Assembly (NCBI GenBank): GCA_014904985.1 | Contig: MU129004.1 | Coordinates: 1 to 64,000, forward strand | Length of the DNA: 64,000 bases | DNA from: Hydnum rufescens UP504 | Lineage: Eukaryota > Basidiomycota > Agaricomycetes > Cantharellales > Hydnaceae | Direction: 5' to 3' | Shown: piece after piece, positions 21,985 to 36,007 of the stretch | Layout: each line of letters starts with the position of its first letter | Position numbering within the stretch: the first letter of the stretch is position 1 | The notes under the pieces: model-generated | Seen by the model: only the letters and a program-made list of their open reading frames with translations | What the model was told of the DNA's origin: nothing | The model's database searches: none | Program-made: the position numbers and the translations under genes

Positions 21985-22750
21985 TCAGGGGTAATTAGGG
22001 GTATTGGGTGTTGAGGGGGAAAGAAGGGCGCGTGCAGATGTCGGGGTGCGAGGGGAAGGGAGGTCGTGAGACGATGAAAGAGGGGGGCTGGGAGATGAAA
22101 AACCGGGAGGATAGCGACTGGGTGATGTCGGTGTGTACGTGGCCATAGGCTTCGATGGAGAGGCTTGGGAATCGTGCTCCCAGCTGTCGGAGGTGTTGAA
22201 CGAGAGGGTCGAAGAATATTTATCTGTCTTGTTGGGTAGAGAGACCAACTGAAAGCTATTACTTTCATCCAGCTGGGCTTTTGTATCGCGTACGTTGGTG
22301 CGCCCGTTTGAACTAGAGGCAGCACCACCTCTGGGAGCGTTAGTTGCCAGACGACGAGTCGGCTCCTTGGCATTTTGACGATTTTCGTAGAATTCCATAT
22401 TTCGACGCCACTTGACCGCAGAAGGATCCTTCAGCAAGAGGAAATTAGAGAGACAACAAGAGAAACCCTACCTCATCTCGAGCTTTTCGGGTTCGGGCGC
22501 GATCCCACCACTTCCAAAGAACCACTGCCACGATGCAGAGCACTATACCACCTCCGATCCCACCCCCGATGAGAGCAACAGGCAACTTTCTAGACGAGGG
22601 AGTACTGGTTGGAGTTTGTGTGTACCATAGCGTGGCCGTCACCGTCACATCCCCACTATTTTGCCTGAGGACGCGAGTAGGTGCGAGGCGGGGGTGGGGT
22701 CCATCCCGCTCGTGTGTCCCCACAGGACCAGGAGTGGGAGCCACTGTCAT
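21985..22750 (-). CDS. Single-pass membrane protein with disordered cytosolic tail
   Basis: Two exons. Exon 1 from ATG 22750 encodes a Thr/Pro-rich N-terminal part (TPTSTPSSRK) and one transmembrane helix (LPVALIGGGIGGGIVLCIVA) followed by VVLWKWWDRARTRKA, a basic stop-transfer. A short GT-AG intron (about 22437-22480) joins to DPSAVKWRRNMEFYENRQ and a long Ser/Pro-rich tail with SPS and TPTS motifs, ending 21985. The layout resembles basidiomycete Ser/Thr-rich surface or sensor-like proteins with an O-glycosylated exterior. No signal peptide is visible from this start, so an upstream exon may be missing. Function unknown. Confidence 0.55.
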
Positions 22751-23084
22751 TCTTCAAGGAATAACAGGGCACGAGCGAGGGAGAGCTCGAGGAAGGAGAC
22801 GGCAAAAACGGAGAGAAATTCGCCGCACAGAGCGAGAACGGATTTAATAGAAAAGCTAAAATAAGTCAAGCTTACAACCGATTGAACCGAATTCCCACAC
22901 TTGGTTACATGACGCCGACGATCGACGCAAAATTTATGCCCACGACTACAATACATTAATAAAACTACCGAGGATGGCAACGGGGCCAACACTGAGGGAA
23001 ACAAAGGACACAAGGCCGTACAGGAGGGAAATAAGGATTATGGTCGACAACGACATAGCAAAGGTGGGCAAATGGAGAGGGGGA

Positions 23085-26177
<3,093 letters not shown>

Positions 26178-27146
26178 ATGAGTCGTGGCGGCTTTCGTGG
26201 AGGTGGCGGAGGGGATCGTGGTTACAGAGGAGCTGGTGGTGTGCAGTCATCCTTCTGGTGCCTGTAGTATACTGAAGATGTGCTTATTTTCTAGGAAGAG
26301 GAGGTGCTCGGGGCGGGTTCAGCCAACGAGGCGACTTTGGACCACCCGAAACCGTACTAGGTACGAATTTATTTATACTTTCCAGTCTCAAGGTTTACGT
26401 TCGCTCGACGATAGAAATGGGCACTTTTGTGCATGCCGTGGAAGATGAAATGCTCTGCTCATCAGCTATGCCTGATAAAGTGCCGTATTTCAACGCACCC
26501 ATATACCTTCAAAATAAGTCCGTCATTGGCAAAGTCGATGAAATCCTCGGCCCTATCAACGAAGTCTACTTTTCCATAAAAATGGGTGACGGAATGGTGG
26601 CGAGTAGTTTTAAAAAGGGGGATAAGGTGTACATTGCTGGCGACAAATTATTGCCCCTGGAGCGGTTCCTTCCCAAACCAAAAGTCCCTGGTGGTGGTGA
26701 GTTCATTTTCTTCTACTTCTGCTATCCCGGTGGAGTCAGGTGTTGAATTCTTTCCTTTGAATAGTAACAAGCAAGTTGTATTTCTCGGTCACGATCATCT
26801 GCCTTATGCTAATGTATATCTCGGTACAGAACGCGGGCGTGGTGGGGCTCGAGGAGGTCCGGGGGGTCGCGGTGGAGCTCGTGGTCGTGGTGCACCAAGA
26901 GGGGGCGATCGTGGTCGTGGTGGCGGTCGCGGCAAGTCCAATGTTTTCTATCTTGCCCTGATCCTTGGCTTACCATGTCCCAATCCACCGTCATGGAATA
27001 CGGTAGGCTTCTCAAGGGGTGGGTTCAGTGGTGGGGACCGAGGGGGCCGTGGAGGTGCCGGTGGTGGATTCAGGGGAGGTCGCGGTGGGCCGAGCGGGCG
27101 GGGTGGATTTGGTGCCTCGCGAGGGCGCGGTCGAGGTGGTTACTAG
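26178..27146 (+). CDS. gar1: GAR1, H/ACA snoRNP core protein
   Basis: Component of H/ACA snoRNPs that guide pseudouridylation of rRNA; nucleolar. Start ATG 26178: an N-terminal GAR (Gly/Arg-rich) segment [20 protein letters not shown], an intron (about 26238-26294), [19 protein letters not shown], an intron (26361-26415), then the conserved Gar1 core [51 protein letters not shown] and [16 protein letters not shown]. Two further introns separate C-terminal GAR blocks ([36 protein letters not shown]), stop 27146. All joins keep frame, so this gene looks intact. The third intron (about 26699-26828) is about 130 nt, longer than the rest; no snoRNA box motifs were seen in it. Confidence 0.95.
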
Positions 27147-27225
27147 CCGTCACATTTTGTGTCATATCGTACATTGTTGTTTCACTTTGGCCACACATTG
27201 GTGGAATAATTATCCTCGGGAGCGC

Positions 27226-27443
27226 TCATTACTCGCGATGCACAGAGGCTGAGCGAGAGAAATCAACATATGTCCTAGGTCATGTACAAACGTCGTGTAA
27301 TAGTATGATGCGCTCGATGCCAGGCTATGCAAGCGGCAGGATCCTTTCTGATCGTCGACGTGTCGCTGCCTCTCTTGGGCTTGTATCCGTTCCTGTCATA
27401 CGGATGTGGGAAGAGAGCCTGCAATAATCCACGAGTCAAAATA
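27226..27443. repeat. Dispersed repeat, copy 1 (with 32477-32692)
   Basis: About 218 bases repeated in direct orientation at 32477-32692 with roughly 90 percent identity. Both copies start CGCGATGCACAGAGGCTG, include GTACAAACGTCGTGTAATAG and end GAGAGCCTGCAATAATCCAC. Non-coding as far as seen. Each copy lies 5' of one secreted-protein gene copy, so they may be parts of one segmental duplication. Confidence 0.8.
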
Positions 27444-27554
27444 TGTATTCCCCGACTCTTATGTTTACATAAGAGGAGGAGGGAATTTTGTGGTCACGAG
27501 ATTAATAAAGTGTCCATGGCACTGATGGGCACGGACCGGGTCTACTATAACAGG

Positions 27555-28650
27555 GCCGATGAGTACTCGGCAAGGCGGGCCTCGTTGCCGTTGATGACGG
27601 TTATGGAGGACTCAACGCCGGGACAAAGGGACCGGGAGAGATACGGAAGCCGCCGGGCGGTTTGCCCAAAGTATTTTGACAATAGCTCATTGAATATTAA
27701 ATATTTATCCTCGATGTAAAATCAAACGAGTCCCAGTTGATCATCTGCATCCTCTGGCATGCTCAGAGAGTCGTAATTTGAAGATTTAGATGTTAAATCA
27801 CCATAGTCGGGGGTATTTTAGATTTCTCAGGTGAACCACTGAGACTCACACAATAAATTCAGCATAATACTGTATCTCTAGACAATACCTACCCTCTTGA
27901 AAAGAAACCAGCACAATATTCGAATATTTAGAGATTAAGTCGGGCGGCTACCGTATGTTTCATTTTTCGGGCGAACCACGGCAAAATAAGTAATAAAAAT
28001 ATTATAATATTAGAGGCTCTATCTCCCTCTGCGTCTTTGAGAAAAATTAGAGCGATTGAATAACGTTTGATCCCACTAAATGAATTTTACACCATCCACC
28101 TTATTACTTACTAAGTGGTACGGTGAGGAATCAAATGTTCTTCAATCGCTCCATTTTTTGCTTTAAGAGGCAGAGGAAAACAGAGGCTCTAATATTATAA
28201 TATTTTTATCGCTTAGTTCGCCGTGGTTCGCCCGAAAAAAGAAAAATACGGTAGCCGCCCGACTCAATCTCTAAATATTCGAATATTGTGCTGATTGCTT
28301 TTCAAGAGGGTCTGTATTGTCTAGAGATACAGTATTATGCTATATTTATTGTGTGAGTCTCAGTGGTTCACCTGAGAAATCTAAAATACCCCCGACTATG
28401 GTGATTTAACATCTAAATCTTCAAATTACGACTCTCTGAGCATGCCAGAGGGTGCAGATGATCAACTGGGACTCGTTTGATTTTACAGCGAGGATAAATA
28501 CTCAATATTCAATGAGATATTGTTAAAATCCTTTCCACAAAATGCCCGGCGGCTTCCGTATCTCTCCCGGGCCTTCGTCCCGGCGTTGAGTCCTTCGTAA
28601 CCATCGTCAACGGCAACGAGGCCCACATTGCCGAGTGGGACTCATCGACT
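27555..28650. mobile_element. Foldback-like element with two arms of about 500 bp
   Basis: An imperfect inverted repeat: left arm about 27555-28070, right arm about 28135-28650, axis near 28101, roughly 90 percent identity by eye with small indels. Matching landmarks are CGATGAG and CTCGGCAA at the ends, GAGTCGTAATTTGAAG with its inverse, and AATATTATAATATT near the centre. The inner spacer is about 60-70 bases and also partly self-complementary. No coding capacity. It fits a non-autonomous foldback/MITE-like element. It lies between GAR1 and the secreted-protein genes. Confidence 0.8.
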
Positions 28651-29277
28651 GTATACCCTCTAAAAGGTCAAAGGTCCGAAATCCGATCGGTCTGACTTTT
28701 GCGACCCGGTCATTCCCACGGTCAGTGGGTCGAGTTTTGAGGACTCTAACTGTCACAAATAAGGACAGCCTTATGTGGTCTTATCACAACATATTTTGGT
28801 TACAGCTCAATGACTTCTACTGTTCTATTGTATGCTCTTTCATACTGCAGTAAAAAAAAACATCATCTGTTGTAGTTTGCGAGAAAAATTTCGACTCCAA
28901 GTCGCGGCAACACGGATACTATGATGACATAAGCAGGGCCGGAATAATCCAGTGTTACCGCTTAATTCCGCTAATTATCAATCCATTTCATTGATCTGAT
29001 TGGTTGTGATGTCGATTGTCCCGCACGTGCCAAAACTGAGTGAGACCCCAGGTCTGACATGGGGTCGCGACCAGATTCAGTCTGAACCGGGTCTGAGGTC
29101 GTGCAACACTAACCCACTCTTATGTAAGCATGGGAGTCAAATCACATCATCTTCAGGTTGTGAGTGCCGTACCGCCTCCTTTCTTGGTTCCTGTCATATT
29201 AGAGTATTATAGGCTGCATCACCTTCACTGAACATTTTATAAAGCCTAGGCACTCTGCGTTGTTGTAACACATGAAG
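28651..29277. other. Intergenic, duplicated segment downstream of secreted-protein gene 1
   Basis: No gene. The stretch from about 29104 to 29280 matches 32815-32966 downstream of the second secreted-protein gene (CGTACCGC, TCCTTTCTTG, TTCCTGTCATA), so the duplicated unit includes 3' flank. Confidence 0.55.
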
Positions 29278-29701
29278 CTAGGGGTTACAAATGTAACTGG
29301 AACAAAGCAGCTGCTCGTAGAAGAAGTAGTCATCGGGCTTGTGTGGACAATTCAAGATACTACCTATGTTCGAGGAACACGTTCCTTGTAAACTCCCATC
29401 TCCATTGTGTACATAAAATTCCCAATGCCCATCGTTCTGCAGGGAAAATCCAACTGGCCCATCCCACAAAGATTTCCTTGGGTAGAGAAACCGTAGCTCA
29501 GCTTGCCCCCACCATCGTAATTCCTGCTCCACGGCTAGCATTCATGAAGCAATCGCAGTAGTAGTAATCCGAAGGGCATGCCACATCATAACTGTAGCCG
29601 GTGTTGGTTTGGACGCCTCTTAGAATGTGGAAATCGGCAAGGGCGGAAGGCATGGTGAGCGCGGCTATGACGAGGAGTGCGAGTGAATGGGCAAGTTTCA
29701 T
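29278..29701 (-). pseudogene. Secreted cysteine-rich protein, copy 1, frame-broken
   Basis: ATG 29701 starts MKLAHSLALLVIAALTMPSA, a classical signal peptide with likely cleavage after LA before DFHILRG. The first part (VACPSDYYYCDCFMNASRG) stops at 29498. The rest is found in another frame: NDGHWEFYVHNGDGSLQGTC and FFYEQLLCSSYICNP to 29278. The intact paralogue at 32967-33392 shows that these belong together; relative to it about two frame changes (near 29510 and 29450) are needed. Probably a pseudogene, though sequence error or a cryptic intron is possible. No known domain is recognised. A small size, secretion signal and several Cys make it effector-like by form only. Confidence 0.65.
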
Positions 29702-29880
29702 GGTAATACCACTGCACGCCCAGTCAAAGGTGGAAGACGGTGCAAGCAAGGTGATTAGTACGTACGATCGCGCTAAATGCAGGGGAGCAAATTGAGAGGT
29801 GGGTGATGGTGTATAGTGTATGTGCTGAGGGTGGGCTGTTTGGAAAATGCATCGATGCCCCGTATTTATCCAAGCCACAG
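29702..29880 (-). promoter_or_regulatory. Promoter of secreted-protein gene 1
   Basis: The 180 bases upstream of ATG 29701 are strongly conserved with the region upstream of gene 2 (33393-33566): shared blocks GCGCGATCGTACGTACTAAT, CACCTTGCTTGCACCGTC and CATCACCCACCTCTCAATT. A TATA-like GATAAATAC lies near 29865, about 165 bases 5' of the ATG. The conservation suggests that both genes inherited the same promoter. Confidence 0.6.
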
Positions 29881-30430
29881 GCTAATATTAGGCTAATATT
29901 AAGTGAGCCATGCTGTAAGGACATTTCCACTGTGCCCAACTTTAACACATGCATTTAATTGAAAATTGATGGATCCCTGGCCCTGGCTGCGGCCATGAAA
30001 TGAACTAAAGTTTGAATGACAACGGTCTCAACCATATCATGGCAATTAAGGCTCTGTTTAGCGTTTAGATCCACTGACTATCGGTAGTTCCCAATCGACA
30101 GTTCTTTGGGCAGATGTATTCGGAGGAATACATCCTGATAAGGAAATTATCCGGAACATTCCGGAAACACCGGAGCGCAACTAGCATAGCCAGTGCAGTC
30201 GGCATAGTCAGCGGAGTTGTGGAGTACGGACTCCAATGAACATTCTAGTATAGCATTTTTGTATATAAATACCGAGCATTTTGCTGACTATGATTAAGTG
30301 TTCTAGCTAAAGGACATTCACTCTTAATAAGATGTTGCCACGAACTGTTGCTAGAGGGCGAAACTGTTGCTATCTCACCTTGGTCACCCCACTTACGGTA
30401 CCTCATGAGGTGATTTTGTACAGGTACTAA
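29881..30430. other. Intergenic, no gene seen
   Basis: A short tandem duplication (GGCTAATATTA twice) lies at about 29880-29901. No ORF of note and no recognised repeat in the rest. Confidence 0.4.
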
Positions 30431-30438
30431 GGTGGTGT

Positions 30439-30960
30439 TTAGTGTAGCTGTTGGAGCCAGCGGATACGGATGTGGCTGGGTACGACGTCGGAGACAAGCG
30501 CGACCCCTGTGAGGCTATGCCGACGACCTCGCCAATCGTCAATCCGCCAATCTAGCTAAAACCTGTAGCCGAGTTTCACCGGCGATCTTTTACCTCTTTG
30601 TTTTGCTGGCACCACCGGCAGTCGGACATTCTTTTCTTTTCCTCAGTCCATTTTCATGTGCTCTTTACCCTCATGTAAATACTATAAAAGTCGGGCTTAG
30701 GCCCTCCAAATATTAAGGACTTCTGTGTGTGTTCTTCCCGCCATTGCTGCTTAATTCACCTGGGCGACTCGAGTCTCGCCAGTTTACCGAATTCGTCCTC
30801 ACCCGCTTAGTAATCAGGGGAGTTCTTCTCGCGCGAATACCGTAACTCTCACTAGTAGCTACATTGGGGGTCCGGGAGCAGAGTGGCATTCAAGATTCAG
30901 AGATGACAGGGCCCCCGGGAGCTCCGGAATAACTGTGCTTCCCATGCAGTAGCTACACTA
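30439..30960 (+). mobile_element. LTR-like 5' end of a copia-type retrotransposon remnant
   Basis: The stretch begins TGTTGGAGCCAGCGG and has a TATA-like CTATAAAAGTCGGGC near 30680. It ends near GTAGCTACA at about 30866, followed by TTGGGGGTCCGGGAGCAG, a leader-like junction. An ATG at about 30902 gives MTGPPGAPE before a stop, like the start of a copia gag. No internal pol follows, so this is a truncated or solo piece. Identification is from layout only. Confidence 0.5.
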
Positions 30961-32324
30961 GCCCATCTCGTATTTTTCTCTATGTTGCAACAGCAACCTG
31001 CCCACTGTGTAGCTATAATGTGTGTAGATCTCAATGTAGCTCCAGAACAATTCAATATCAAAAATTGTCTCAGTCTCAAAGGCCAGATAAGATCTTTCGA
31101 TGGAATAAGATCAAGGATTGAACACGCTAAGCTATGCTTAGCTTGCCTGCAGTTAAATCCTTGATCTCACTCGAGATCCTTAGGATCAAGTGCTCTTAAT
31201 GTGGCGGAGAATGCCGAAGAAGGACTGAGTTACGTAAGCGCCAGAACGTCGAGTGAGCACTAACGTACCACTAGGCAGGATCACCACTTATATACAGAGG
31301 TCCTTTGTATACATGTAACATAGTACCCAATTATACGACCGTTAAGGTCCCAAATAAATCACCTGATTCTTATGACCCAATTGGGCCTTGGAGATGAAAA
31401 AATGGCAGTAAAGAACCGGCTCTGAATTTTTTTGAGATTCCCTTTACTGTAGGGTCATGTTTGGGACAGTCGGTCTTCATCCCAGTCACCTCCCCCCCTA
31501 AGACCTCACTGGGACAAATCACGTGATTTATCTGGTGCCTTAATGAACAATACAGTTTGGTAACCACCTGTCTATTCAAAGGGGTCCCAGACTAATGTAG
31601 CACTTTGTTCTCAGTAATAATAGACCTTCGGAACTCGGAGCGCGAGAGAATCTAAGGAGCATGGCTATGCAACCCTGTTCTCGGCGCATTTGTTTTAATG
31701 ACAATAAAAGGGAGGTGGGTGGGTGAAGAAAAGGGATGCTCGACGACGGGGGAGCAAGGGGATCTGGAATGTGGTAGTATGATGATTCTTTGCTCAAGGA
31801 AATCGTTTTACGTAATACGTTGTTATCTCGCTTTATTCCTGGCATTAATATATTCTCTTATCTAGCCTTGCATCTAGGTACTTGTGCCTCGCACCTAACT
31901 GCTGAATCTCTCAAGTCCTGACCTTATGCCGCAGGATACATTGCATTATATACAGTATCTGGTACTATATTGCCTCCTTATTAATAAGTAATTACTTTAA
32001 CGATATTTTGGTATCTTAGAGGTTGATCTGGCTATCTCTGAAGCCACATGTGGGTGTGGGCATACTCATGGGGAGGTGACGATGAGCAGGGTCCTTTCCC
32101 CAAATGGAAAGTTCTTGGGCAGGTCCTTGGGACTCCGTAGTGCAATAAGTTCTTACGGGATGCTGCAAATAAGTGCCGTCACCTGACTACATTATGCGGA
32201 TCGGGGCCTGTGGCACCCGTCGATTGTCTTTCTCATCTCGCCCAAGTACGCCAGAGCAGGGAACATTATTAACCACCAGACTGGGCTCGCGGGGAAAGAA
32301 AAATGCTTCTGGGGTGGACTTGCA
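30961..32324. other. Non-coding, repeat remnants
   Basis: No supported gene. Contains a 13-base inverted repeat (GATCAAGGATT with AATCCTTGATC) at about 31109-31168 and a second TATA-bearing stretch near 31290. The open frames on both strands here are short and without recognisable content. Confidence 0.4.
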
Positions 32325-32476
32325 TTGAAATGGACTGTAAATCACAATGTTCAATTCTTAGGTGTTGCACCTTTCGCCATCAGTGTCGTTGCGAGCACGT
32401 TTTATGCACAAGGGGGAGGGGTGCATTTTAAATCTTGGAAGGAAGAAGCCAAGCACCTTTCGCACGCAGAAATCTT

Positions 32477-32692
32477 TCGCGATGCACAGAGGCTGGGCGA
32501 GAGAAATCAACATATGCCCTAGGTCACGTACAAACGTCGTGTAATAGTACGATGCGCTTGATGCCAGGCCATGCAAGCGGCAGGTTCTTTTCTGATCATG
32601 GACGTGTCACTGCCGCTCTTGGGCTTATATCCATTCCGGTCATACGGATGTGGGAAGAGAGCCTGCAATAATCCACAAGTCGAAATATGAAT
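32477..32692. repeat. Dispersed repeat, copy 2 (with 27226-27443)
   Basis: Second copy of the repeat described at 27226-27443. It ends about 275 bp beyond the 3' end of secreted-protein gene 2. Confidence 0.8.
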
Positions 32693-32966
32693 TGTGGATA
32701 GCGTCAGATCACATGATGAGCCACTCATTGGCGACATCGGCTGGGCAAGCAAGGGGGAAAAACTGGGTATTGAAGGGTACCTCTGAAATCTGTCAAGAAC
32801 TGACCAATAAATGCTCTCTAAAACCCACTTTTATGTAAGCCGAGAATCGTCTTCGGGTTGTGACTTGTGGGCGCCGTACCGCATCCTTTCTTGATTCCTG
32901 TCATAGAATCCTAGGATGCATCATCTTCGCTGAGCACTTATAAGGCCTAGGCAATCTGCGTTGTTG

Positions 32967-33392
32967 TCATGCGTGCCCACAAATGTAACTATAACAAACC
33001 ATCTGGTCGTAGAAGATGTTGTCGTGCCCATCATTGCCCTTGCAGTCCTGGATATCTATGTTCTTGTAACATCGCCCTTGCAAACTCCCATCTCCATTGT
33101 GAATGTAAAAGTCCCAATGCCCATCTGGCAACTTGTAAAAATCCAACGGGCCCACCCCACAAAGATTTTCTATGGTAGAGATCTTTGTGCCGGTGGGGTC
33201 TGCTAGCACAGCTAGTGCTCTACGCTGACCGTCCAAGAAGCACTTGCAGTTGAAGAAATTCGAAGGGCATACTACTGTATCCTTGCCGCCAGTGCCAATT
33301 TGGCGGCCTGCTAGAACGTGGAAATCGGCAAGGGCGGAAGGCATGGTGAGCGCCGCCATAACGAGGAGTGCGAGTGAATGGGCAGGTTTCAT
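32967..33392 (-). CDS. Secreted cysteine-rich protein, copy 2, 141 aa
   Basis: The start ATG at 33392 was chosen because MKPAHSLALLVMAALTMPSA is a signal peptide shared with copy 1. Mature start near DFHVLAG. The mature protein of about 119 residues has seven Cys, including CPSNFFNCKCF, ENLCGVG, GRCYKN, IQDCKG and MVCYSYICG, suggesting disulfides. Conserved with copy 1: DGHWDFYIHNGDGSLQGRC. Single exon. It lies beside copia and foldback repeats, a setting common for fungal effectors; that role is inference only. I do not recognise a domain. A copia LTR begins at its TATA-like box (33567). Confidence 0.75.
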   Translation of the reverse strand: MKPAHSLALLVMAALTMPSALADFHVLAGRQIGTGGKDTVVCPSNFFNCKCFLDGQRRALAVLADPTGTKISTIENLCGVGPLDFYKLPDGHWDFYIHNGDGSLQGRCYKNIDIQDCKGNDGHDNIFYDQMVCYSYICGHA

Positions 33393-33566
33393 GGTAAGGT
33401 ACATATCCACTGCATGCCCAGTTAAAGGTGGAAGACGGTGCAAGCAAGGTGATTAGTACGTACGATCGCGCTAAATGCAGGGGAACGAATTGAGAGGTGG
33501 GTGATAGTGTACAGTGTACGTGGCGAGGGCGGACTTTTCGGAAAATGCATCGATGCCCCCTATTTA
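33393..33566 (-). promoter_or_regulatory. Promoter of secreted-protein gene 2
   Basis: Conserved with the promoter of copy 1 (blocks listed there). A TATA-like ACATAAATAG reads on the minus strand at about 33559-33568, right where the retrotransposon LTR begins; anything upstream of this has been replaced by the element. Confidence 0.6.
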
Positions 33567-35990
33567 TGTTGGGATATTCCGCAGGTGGACTCGCCGACAA
33601 TAAGGGTGCGGACTTCATCCCGAGACATCCAACTGTTTCCTTGGACCCGTTCTCTTTTTTTCTTTTCCTGGCTAGGCTAGCTTCAATAACGGACGAGAAC
33701 TTATCGACAAACTGATGTCAGATGGATGGCAGAACGGGGTATTGAGGTAGGCGACAGCGCCGCACTCGCCGCAATAGAATGAAGTCGCCGAATGACCTAA
33801 CCGAACCCTAATCGAACTCGCGGGAGCAATGCTAATTGGCCGGGGCCTACCGTACTCACTGTGGGCCAAGGCATGACATATATCAGAAACCAATTGCCTA
33901 CGGCTGCAGTGGAGGGAAAGACAGTCTTAGAGGCATCGGCGGGAAAGAAGCCAGATGCCATGCACCTGTGTGAGTTTGGCTATCAAGTATGCGTGTTTGA
34001 CAAAAGTGGCCGATCTGAATTAGCACCAAAAGCTAACAAATGTGTATTTATCGGCTTTGAGGACAGACCGCATGCCATATGATATTACAATCCACGCACA
34101 CACCAGGTCTTGGGGTCTTGGGACGTATCTTTCGATGTGAATCCCCCGGCGGCGGAATCAAATGTACTCAAGGTAGAGATCATTTGTCATTTGGGCCTGG
34201 CAGATTCTATGGTTGAGGGGAGCAGCGACAGCCTCAGGAGAAACCCAACCTTGAATCTGAATCAAATGGGGTCCCCTCGCCATCACCCATTCCAGCTCCT
34301 GTCCAACTGCCAAGCTGTCATGAGATGACTTGCCCATGAAAGGAAGTCAATTACCTACGTCTCCATAACCCATTTGCTCGCAAGAATATCGTACCTGCGC
34401 AGCAAGAACGGTCAGCACCTGACATCCAGGAGGCTACAGCCCACGAGACCAGCTCTTACGCAATAGCCATGTTGGCAGCTTATGAAGCATCCATATACGA
34501 CATACCTCGGACACAAGGAAGCAAGAGATTCCTTGGAACGGCCTGAATGGGAGGCAGCCATCCATCCAGAGCTCTCCCAGCTGTGTGAGCGAGGGACTTG
34601 GGAATTGGTAAAGTTACCAGTGGGAAGGAAGCGGATTGGAATGTGGTTCACATTCGACAAGAAATTCGACGCAAACGGCAAACTCATGCAATACAAGGCA
34701 AGGATCCAGGGCAAAGACTTTAACGAAACATTCTCGCCCGTTATCGATTCACGTCCTTCCGAATCATAATCGCCTTGGCAGCCATTATGGGCCTCGAGAT
34801 GCGACAGCTAGATGTTAAGGGAGCGTGAGAACATCTACAACCTGAAGGATACGAGGACGGCACAGATCTGGTGTGCCACCTCAGGAGACTCTCTGTGGTC
34901 TCAAGCAGTTTGGTAGCGGATGGAGTCCGCTGAATCAGATTTTGATGCATATATGTCAGGTGAGACAAAGATTTGATATTGTTGCTGTCTGTGTCTATGA
35001 CACGATACTAACGGGAACGACCGCACACGGAGCCGACCTCACTATTGGGAACATGTTCAAGTCAACCCAGAGCGTACCCTGCCTATTCCTCAGTATAGAA
35101 ATACGGTCTGACCCGGACCAAGAGTACAACCCTATCGCTGTACATCACATGCTCAAATTATTCAACATGAGTCACGCGGGCCCTATTTCGACACCACTAC
35201 TAAATCTATCTATCGCCGTTCAAGCCACAACTGATACCGATGCCTTTGGCAATCCTACACTGCAATTGGCTCGCTTATGTATGCGGCCTTGGAATGCGAC
35301 CCAATATTGCATTCGCGGTTCAAACACTAAGTCCATTCTCATCTAACCCATCCAAGCCCTTTGGAACGTGGTTGGCGTATTTTTCGTTATCTCCAGGGAA
35401 CAAAGGAGTATGGGATCGAGTATGATACTGTATGCCAGAATTACTGTCGCCGGATTCTCTGACGCCGACTAGGGATCCAACATTATAGACGAGACATGGC
35501 TTCATCGCACGTGGTAAAGTCATCTGGCTACGCAGCTTGGTTAGACGCGAGCGAGGCATTCTTAGATAATCAATCCTCTATCGCCCTCGCGTATAACCGG
35601 AGTTCCACGCGCGCTCCAAACACATCGACATCCGCCACCATTTCATACGCGGGACCGTTGAAATGGCTGCCGTTGACCTCCTCTGGTGCCCCACTGAGGA
35701 GATGACTGGCGACATATTCACGAAGGCTCTCCCGTGCCCGAGGTTCTGGATGTTTAGGTAGGACTTGGGTGTGTGCTCGGTCTGAGGGGAAGTTAGGATA
35801 TTCCGCCGACAATAACCAATAACGATACGGACTTGATCTCGAGACATCCGCTGTTTCCTCGGTCCCGTTCTCTTTTTTTCCTCCGGCAGCCATGTCATAT
35901 GCATGTAGGTCTGAATACACAGCCCGTCTGTATTGTATGTATATAATGAGCGCTTCGCGCCACAATTCACCGTGCGTAATGAGCTACATT
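33567..35990 (+). mobile_element. Decayed Ty1/copia retrotransposon
   Basis: The left LTR piece begins TGTTGGGATATTCCGC at 33567. A related sequence (GGATATTCCGCCGACAATA, GTTTCCTCGGTCCCGTTCTC) begins at about 35792 as the right LTR. Between them lie copia Pol fragments in order: integrase C-terminus (33861-34140: GKKPDAMHLCEFGYQVCVFD, PKANKCVFIGFED), reverse transcriptase start (34482-34800: WEAAIHPELSQLCERGTWEL, FNETFSPVIDS), scattered RT (RQLDVKGA near 34803) and an RNase H-like tail (35240-35700). Many stops, shifts and deletions; gag, protease and most of integrase are gone. CpG content is normal here, unlike the left-edge elements. Confidence 0.85.
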
Positions 35991-36007
35991 CACATTCACT
36001 TCAACGA

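Noticed and set aside
26699..26828. Possible snoRNA within the long GAR1 intron
   Set aside because: No TGATGA/CTGA box pair and no ACA-tailed double hairpin could be seen.
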